Shown here: positions 33,290-36,631 of the stretch, in pieces
Position numbering within the stretch: the stretch's first letter is position 1
How the letters are laid out: each line of letters opens with the position of its first letter
The notes under the pieces: generated by a model
Told to the model about the DNA's origin: nothing
Databases searched by the model: none
The model's input: the letters and a program-made list of their open reading frames with translations, nothing else
Made by a program: the position numbers and the translations under genes
Source of the DNA: Paracoccaceae bacterium
Lineage (GTDB): Bacteria; Pseudomonadota; Alphaproteobacteria; Rhodobacterales; Rhodobacteraceae
Direction: 5' to 3'
DNA: 36,631 nt
Assembly: GCA_902606585.1 (NCBI GenBank)
Contig: CACLGX010000015.1
Span: 1 to 36,631, forward strand

Positions 33290-33481
33290 TCAGATAGACT
33301 TAGCTCGATGAAAAGCTTTTAATATATCGTTATAACTTATCTCATCTATGTCACCTTGCTTTTCCGCTGACAGTATTGATAATTCTTCTTCCAACCTACC
33401 AGTTTGGCTTCTAGAAAGCTTCGATAAGTTTGCTTGACTTATCGTATTAGCAACTTTTTCATATAATCTGTGACCAAGCAT
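33290..33481 (-). CDS. small helical hypothetical protein
   Basis: A 63-residue, mostly helical protein (LYEKVANTISQANLSKLS, LEEELSILSAEKQGDID, ILKAFHRAKSI) without membrane segment. AAGGAG lies six bases before the ATG on the minus strand, a strong site. Just upstream is the 13-base palindrome TAACACTGTGTTA (33522-33534), a possible regulator site. It is convergent with NTF2-like paralog 2. Family not recognised. Confidence 0.6.
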   Translation of the reverse strand: MLGHRLYEKVANTISQANLSKLSRSQTGRLEEELSILSAEKQGDIDEISYNDILKAFHRAKSI

Positions 33482-33554
33482 TTCGTTCTCCTTTTGAAAA
33501 GTTGAACGGGACAGAGCTTTTTAACACTGTGTTACTGTCTCGCTTAGAAACTAC

Positions 33555-33689
33555 TCAATCTTTTGTTTTAAAATTGTTTTTATTTTCTTGAAAATGAAGG
33601 TAGCATTTTCTTGGATCAGTCAACGATATTTTAATAACGTCTCCGATTTGCCAATTAATTTTTGGCACATAGACTTCACCATTTTTTTA
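33555..33689 (-). pseudogene. gene remnant between the small helical gene and the barrel-protein gene
   Basis: A minus-strand frame reads NGEVYVPKINWQIGDVIKIS then LTDPRKCYLHFQENKNN and ends at TGA 33555-33557; upstream it is cut by a stop at a run of seven A bases, beyond which another frame reads SIIRFFLKK. A homopolymer frameshift in a small gene is the simplest reading. A start at the internal GTG would leave 38 residues. The remaining bases of the gap 33482-33839 hold a palindrome near 33522 and the upstream element at 33758. Confidence 0.35.
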
Positions 33690-33757
33690 AGAAGAATCGA
33701 ATTATTGAACTACTCACTAATTAGGCAAAATTTTTGAGAACTGTGAACTGACTTAAC

Positions 33758-33793
33758 GTCAAACCAACATTTAATATCTTTGTTGCAAATTTT
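33758..33793 (+). promoter_or_regulatory. duplicated upstream element, copy A
   Basis: This stretch closely matches 34882-34914: about 28 of 35 positions are the same, with shared cores AATATCTT and GTT.CAA. It lies about 46 bases before the ATG at 33840; a shorter shared block (AATRCTCAA then GGAGT) continues to the start codon. It was probably copied together with the gene leader and may contain a promoter or a regulator site. Confidence 0.5.
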
Positions 33794-33839
33794 CATTAAC
33801 TTAAATGCTCAATTTAAAGTTTATTAAAAGGAGTTTAGA

Positions 33840-34460
33840 ATGTTTGTCTCAAGAAGAATAAGTACCCCTATTGTTGGAAAACGTGAAATGGCCCTGAGTA
33901 GAATGAGAACTGCTGCAGAAATAATCTCAAGCTGTGGCGCTACTGACGTTGAAATTACACAGGTGGGTGGTGGTTTTGGCGCTGGCACCTTCCATCTCTA
34001 TGCGTATTTTCAATCTATGGAGCATAGCATGGAAGTTGCAGATAATCTCAGAAATGATACTGCATGGGCGAAACTTGCGGAAGAACGTGAGTTAACCCCA
34101 TCTGCTCATGTTAAAGGTCCAGAACTTGCACGTATACTTGCAGGAGAGCCCGACCCGAATGATACTGCAGCAATGGTGCGTGAGTACGTGATACCAAGAG
34201 GAAATTTGAGTAAAGCTGCTGATATGGTTCCAAGTATTCAAGAAATGTTAGAGGGTCATAAAATAAATATTACAATGTGGGTTCCAGTAATTGCAGAGGA
34301 CATGAAAAGACTTTTAGTTGTTTATTCTGCACCAGATTTAAAAACACTCGGAAAAGGCACAGATGAAGTGGGGATGACTGAAAAGTTTCAGAAAATGCTT
34401 GTTGAGGCATCCAAACTTGGCACTTTGGACCGCTCATTTGGCATGGTGCAAGTAGATTAA
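33840..34460 (+). CDS. two-domain alpha+beta barrel (NIPSNAP/ABM-like) protein
   Basis: A 206-residue cytoplasmic protein that reads as two related domains of about 100 residues. Domain 1 has a strand, a long helix (GKREMALSRMRTAAEIISS), VEITQVGGGFGAGTFHLYA and FQSMEHSMEVADNL; domain 2 repeats this order with EYVIPRGNLSKAADM, INITMWVPVIAEDMKRLLVV and a C-terminal helix. Such tandem ferredoxin-like domains form an alpha+beta barrel. AAGGAG stands eight bases before the ATG. Members of this fold include monooxygenases and NIPSNAP-like proteins; no catalytic residues can be assigned. It is preceded by upstream element copy A. Confidence 0.68.
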   Translation: MFVSRRISTPIVGKREMALSRMRTAAEIISSCGATDVEITQVGGGFGAGTFHLYAYFQSMEHSMEVADNLRNDTAWAKLAEERELTPSAHVKGPELARILAGEPDPNDTAAMVREYVIPRGNLSKAADMVPSIQEMLEGHKINITMWVPVIAEDMKRLLVVYSAPDLKTLGKGTDEVGMTEKFQKMLVEASKLGTLDRSFGMVQVD

Positions 34461-34474
34461 CAAAACTGTGCTGG

Positions 34475-34494
34475 GCCAACAATTTAACGTTGGC
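34475..34494. terminator. weak stem-loop after the two-domain barrel gene
   Basis: GCCAAC (34475-34480) pairs with GTTGGC (34489-34494) over an eight-base loop, 15 bases after the stop. There is no T run, so termination is uncertain. Confidence 0.3.
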
Positions 34495-34609
34495 ACTGTA
34501 TTAGAAGTTAGTCAATATTAAAGCACCACATCATTGGAATACCACTTCATAGTATTAACGACACCGAGGTGACAGGTGAATAGATACTACTAACCTAGGC
34601 ATACTAGGA

Positions 34610-34843
34610 TTGACGAACTTCCCTGCCCCCAAGGATAAATCAGTATCCTTTCCAGGACCTGAGATGGAAGATGCTATGGATGCCTCTAAAGCCGCTAGCA
34701 GCGTTCTCATAGCCGTCAGTGAGGGCGAACTTCTTTCGATTAAGGAACACACATGTGCCATGGGGCTTATAGATAGCTTTAGACGCATTCTGGAGCTAAC
34801 TGAGATAGAAGGAAGGCTTCAAGTCTTGGAAACTGCCTATTAA
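34610..34843 (+). CDS. short ORF of foreign base composition, possible phage/plasmid gene remnant
   Basis: A 77-residue frame starting at TTG with no good ribosome site. By count, 34621-34840 is 48% G+C against roughly one-third in the flanks, so it looks like recently arrived DNA. The product has a Pro/Lys start, then a helical part (ASKAASSVLIAVSEGELLSI) and an ending SFRRILELTEIEGRLQVLE that resembles the C-terminal helices of some short phage or plasmid proteins; this is from memory and not firm. An intact N-terminus is not evident, so a truncated gene is likely. It interrupts the array of small barrel and NTF2-like genes. Confidence 0.4.
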   Translation: MTNFPAPKDKSVSFPGPEMEDAMDASKAASSVLIAVSEGELLSIKEHTCAMGLIDSFRRILELTEIEGRLQVLETAY

Positions 34844-34881
34844 ATAAGCAAAAATTAATATTTTCAGTGAAGTTACCAAAA

Positions 34882-34914
34882 GTCAGACCGATATTAATAT
34901 CTTCGTTACAATTT
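34882..34914 (+). promoter_or_regulatory. duplicated upstream element, copy B
   Basis: Counterpart of 33758-33793, ending about 40 bases before the ATG at 34955. The match continues in the leader (AATACTCAAGGGAGT here, AATGCTCAA...GGAGT in copy A), although the downstream genes encode different folds. Confidence 0.5.
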
Positions 34915-34954
34915 CTTGATAGTTTCAAACTGTAATACTCAAGGGAGTCATAAA

Positions 34955-35251
34955 ATGGCTATGCTATTTGAAAAGATGGTAAAAGCGCAAGATGAAGCTG
35001 ACGTAAATTTATGGCGTGAATGTTTACATGATGATTGGGAATTTTTGATGCATTCATCAGGTAAAGTTCACCGCAAAGGCAGCGCCAAACCAGAAGAATG
35101 GGCAAAACTAATTAAGTCCGTAACACGCGAACACCAGCGTTGTATTTATGAAAATGACGAAGTCTTGGTAATACATTCTTTTAACACTTACGCATCAGGC
35201 GACAAGGAAGCTTTGTTAATGGTTCATAAAAAGAAAGATGGACTGTTTTAG
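34955..35251 (+). CDS. NTF2/SnoaL-like small protein, paralog 3, with premature TAG
   Basis: The start is ATG 34955 (AGGGAG seven bases upstream); an ATA-rich upstream in-frame start at 34916 is rejected. The 98-residue product has the family pattern: helix MLFEKMVKAQDEADVNLW, LHDDWEFLMHSSGK, RCIYENDEVLVIH (RCIYEN at 62-67) and MVHKKKDGLF. It then meets TAG (35249-35251) exactly where paralogs 1 and 2 have Trp97 (TGG), a single-base difference. The frame continues after the stop as RSKSGATPIK to TAA 35282-35284, matching RTETGVTP of the paralogs. So the gene lost 11 residues by one mutation, or the TAG is sometimes read through. The product may still fold, missing the last strand. Confidence 0.7.
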   Translation: MAMLFEKMVKAQDEADVNLWRECLHDDWEFLMHSSGKVHRKGSAKPEEWAKLIKSVTREHQRCIYENDEVLVIHSFNTYASGDKEALLMVHKKKDGLF

Positions 35252-35310
35252 AGAAGTAAGTCTGGAGCAACACCAATAAAATAAATAATTCTTACTGAAA
35301 GGAGAATATT

Positions 35311-35604
35311 ATGCATATTCAAGTCATTAATTTTGGCATCAATGTTTCGCACGAAGATTTTTTATCTGGAGCTACGGAATTAGCTCCTAATTTTGCCTCT
35401 CTTCCTGGGCTGGTCAGTAAGCATTGGCTGGGCGATGAAGATAACAAAGTCTATGGAGGTGTATACATTTGGGAAAGCAAAGAACATTGCGACGCTTATA
35501 AAGCTGGCGAAATTTTCGAAATGGTGATGACAAGTGAAAATCATGTCAATCCAACCTCAAAGGATTTTGGCGTTCTAGAAGGACCAACAAAGGTGACAAC
35601 ATAG
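35311..35604 (+). CDS. YdhR-like putative monooxygenase (dimeric alpha+beta barrel)
   Basis: A 97-residue protein with the YdhR pattern: first strand and helix (MHIQVINFGINVSHEDFLSG), PGLVSKHWLGDED, YGGVYIWESKEHCDAY, and a C-terminal strand with FGVLEGPT. YdhR-family proteins are small dimers related to antibiotic biosynthesis monooxygenases; the reaction is not known for most. AAAGGAG lies seven bases before the ATG. It follows paralog 3 by 26 bases counted from the second stop, and is probably in the same transcript. Confidence 0.75.
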   Translation: MHIQVINFGINVSHEDFLSGATELAPNFASLPGLVSKHWLGDEDNKVYGGVYIWESKEHCDAYKAGEIFEMVMTSENHVNPTSKDFGVLEGPTKVTT

Positions 35605-35652
35605 CCTAAATGCAACAACAATTTCATTAATTAATATGAAAAAGGATTCAAA

Positions 35653-35967
35653 ATGACTATAATAGTAAAGAGTTCTATCAAAATAAATAAAGGTTTTGAT
35701 ACTTGGGCTGCCATGGTCAAATCACAAGATGAAAGATTGGGTAGTATGGGGGTAAAGTTTCTATTCGCTGGAACAGAAAAGGATGACCCTACTCAACTTC
35801 ACGCAATAATGATGTTTCCAAGTATGGAAGTGCTTCAGGCATTTGGCGCTGACGAAGAGTTGACAGAAATAAGGAGGCAAGGTGGTGCTGAAATAGAGAC
35901 TGGCGTCATGACGCCAATATCTGAAGATTACTTTACCAATTATCCAGACGCTTTCATCAAACACTAA
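35653..35967 (+). CDS. DUF3764-like small alpha+beta barrel protein
   Basis: A 104-residue protein. It opens with a strand and helix (TIIVKSSIKINKGFDTWAAM), followed by GVKFLFAGTEKDDPTQLHAI, where the KDDP motif and its position match what I recall of the DUF3764 family, then MMFPSMEVLQAFGADEELTE and a C-terminal strand. The fold should be a ferredoxin-like half barrel that dimerises. AAGGA stands seven bases before the ATG. It is 48 bases from the YdhR-like gene; the leader contains CAACAATTTCATTAA, similar to part of the duplicated upstream element. Function unknown. Confidence 0.65.
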   Translation: MTIIVKSSIKINKGFDTWAAMVKSQDERLGSMGVKFLFAGTEKDDPTQLHAIMMFPSMEVLQAFGADEELTEIRRQGGAEIETGVMTPISEDYFTNYPDAFIKH

Positions 35968-36005
35968 AAGATTTTAAGGAAAATAAAATTATACAAGCAA
36001 AAACT

Positions 36006-36314
36006 GTGTTAGAAGCATGGGGTAAAACTCTTGAGACTAAGGATTTTAGCCATCTTGCTCAATATCTTTCAGAAGATTTTCAGGTTGAAGATACCTTAGG
36101 TGAACTGGATAATTTAGAAAATACCAAAAGTTGGTGTGTTGCAGGTGGATTAAGAATTAATAACTTTAAAACAATTAGAGAAAACGCAAATTACATCGTT
36201 GCAACGCATGATGTTGTCCAAGAAGGAAAGCCAAAATCTAATGTTCTAGTTTACGCTGAACAAAGCAGTGGAAAGTTTACTTACTGGAAAATTCAACGTA
36301 CTTTTGAAGTTTAA
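36006..36314 (+). CDS. NTF2/SnoaL-like small protein, paralog 4 (diverged)
   Basis: From GTG 36006 the product has 102 residues: MLEAWGKTLETKDFSHLAQY (helix 1), LSEDFQVEDTLGE, then FKTIRENANYIVATHDV, which aligns with RCIYENDDILVEH of the paralogs, and a final strand FTYWKIQRTFEV with a Trp near the expected position. The GTG has no proper ribosome site. AAGGA at 35976-35980 is spaced seven bases from an in-frame ATT at 35988, which would add six residues (IIQAKT) and restore a full first helix, so a rare ATT start is possible. Same strand and order as the other array genes. Confidence 0.65.
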   Translation: MLEAWGKTLETKDFSHLAQYLSEDFQVEDTLGELDNLENTKSWCVAGGLRINNFKTIRENANYIVATHDVVQEGKPKSNVLVYAEQSSGKFTYWKIQRTFEV

Positions 36315-36372
36315 CAAGGTTTAAGCATTTTATAGCGCGAATTTTATATCTATCTTAAAAAGGAGCTTATAG

Positions 36373-36631
36373 ATGAATATGTGCATTCATGGAACAATAG
36401 CCACTGGTGTAGAAACGTTACGAGCCAGAGTTGAGCATAACATGGCACGAGGAGCTAGTGAGTTTTGCTCTGAGTGGATGCTAACAGATGCTGGCAACAA
36501 TAAATTTATCTGGCTTGGCAATATCACAGATATGGATGGTATGGGCGCTTTTTTAAGTGCTGAGGAAGAAGTGCAATGGGATAAAGATAACGGTTGTGTT
36601 TATAAACTCTACGCGATGGAAGAAATATCCG
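36373..36631 (+). CDS. small alpha+beta barrel-like protein, truncated by window edge
   Basis: ATG 36373 with AGGAG seven bases upstream; the frame is open to the right edge (86 codons visible). The sequence starts MNMCIHGTIATGVETLRARV, then SEFCSEWMLTDAGNNKFIWL, ITDMDGMGAFLSAEEEVQWD and CVYKLYAMEEIS: strand, helix, two strands and helix, as in dimeric alpha+beta barrel proteins. It continues the array of small one-domain genes. The family cannot be named. Confidence 0.6.
   Translation, partial: MNMCIHGTIATGVETLRARVEHNMARGASEFCSEWMLTDAGNNKFIWLGNITDMDGMGAFLSAEEEVQWDKDNGCVYKLYAMEEIS

Overview
The window is about 36.6 kb of AT-rich DNA (roughly one-third G+C by eye). The gene content fits a heterotrophic, probably marine, alphaproteobacterium: a dipeptide-type ABC transporter, a tripartite tricarboxylate (TTT) transporter, a class V aminotransferase of the serine-glyoxylate type, a fused FAD/Fe-S 2-hydroxyacid dehydrogenase, and sulfonate-type CoA enzymes. 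That placement is inference from gene families only. No rRNA, tRNA, CRISPR array or intact transposase was seen, and no transcription factor gene was recognised.

Region 1 (1-9177) is a peptide-scavenging block: the 3' part of a gamma-glutamyltranspeptidase, an M24 Xaa-Pro peptidase and a convergent M20 peptidase, then an ABC transporter operon (binding protein, two permeases, one ATPase with two nucleotide-binding domains). A hairpin after the binding-protein gene probably lowers expression of the rest. A sirtuin-like protein without zinc cysteines follows.

Region 2 (9961-10734) is a 774-base gap. It holds three DnaA-box-like 9-mers, each one mismatch from TTATCCACA, spaced 21-22 bp beside a very A+T-rich stretch (candidate replication origin). 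Next to them is a GC-richer, strongly hairpinned island that also reads as broken coding sequence on the minus strand.

Region 3 (10735-23661) is central metabolism at the acid/sulfonate level. A serine-glyoxylate-type aminotransferase is divergent from a FAD/Fe-S 2-hydroxyacid dehydrogenase. A minus-strand operon then reads tctC-tctB-tctA-acylating aldehyde dehydrogenase (SauS-like)-acyl-CoA ligase (SauT-like)-TauE/SafE exporter. It is divergent from a malonyl-CoA synthetase (MatB) gene across a region with a 9-bp inverted repeat. The best reading is uptake and activation of sulfoacetate or a related C2 acid, with sulfite export. Xsc, the expected sulfite-releasing enzyme, is not in the window.

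Region 4 (23662-36631) is accessory. It has a kynurenine-formamidase-like hydrolase whose nucleophile position is Gln, decayed genes for secreted proteins, a coiled-coil protein with exact 134-residue repeats, and many small exported or membrane proteins. From 32.5 kb to the right edge runs an array of small one-domain genes. At least four are NTF2/SnoaL-like paralogs, interleaved with small alpha+beta barrel (YdhR/ABM/DUF3764-like) proteins, nearly all with strong Shine-Dalgarno sites. A shared upstream element precedes two of them, and one paralog has TAG exactly where the others have a conserved Trp codon. This array is the best candidate for an undescribed system.
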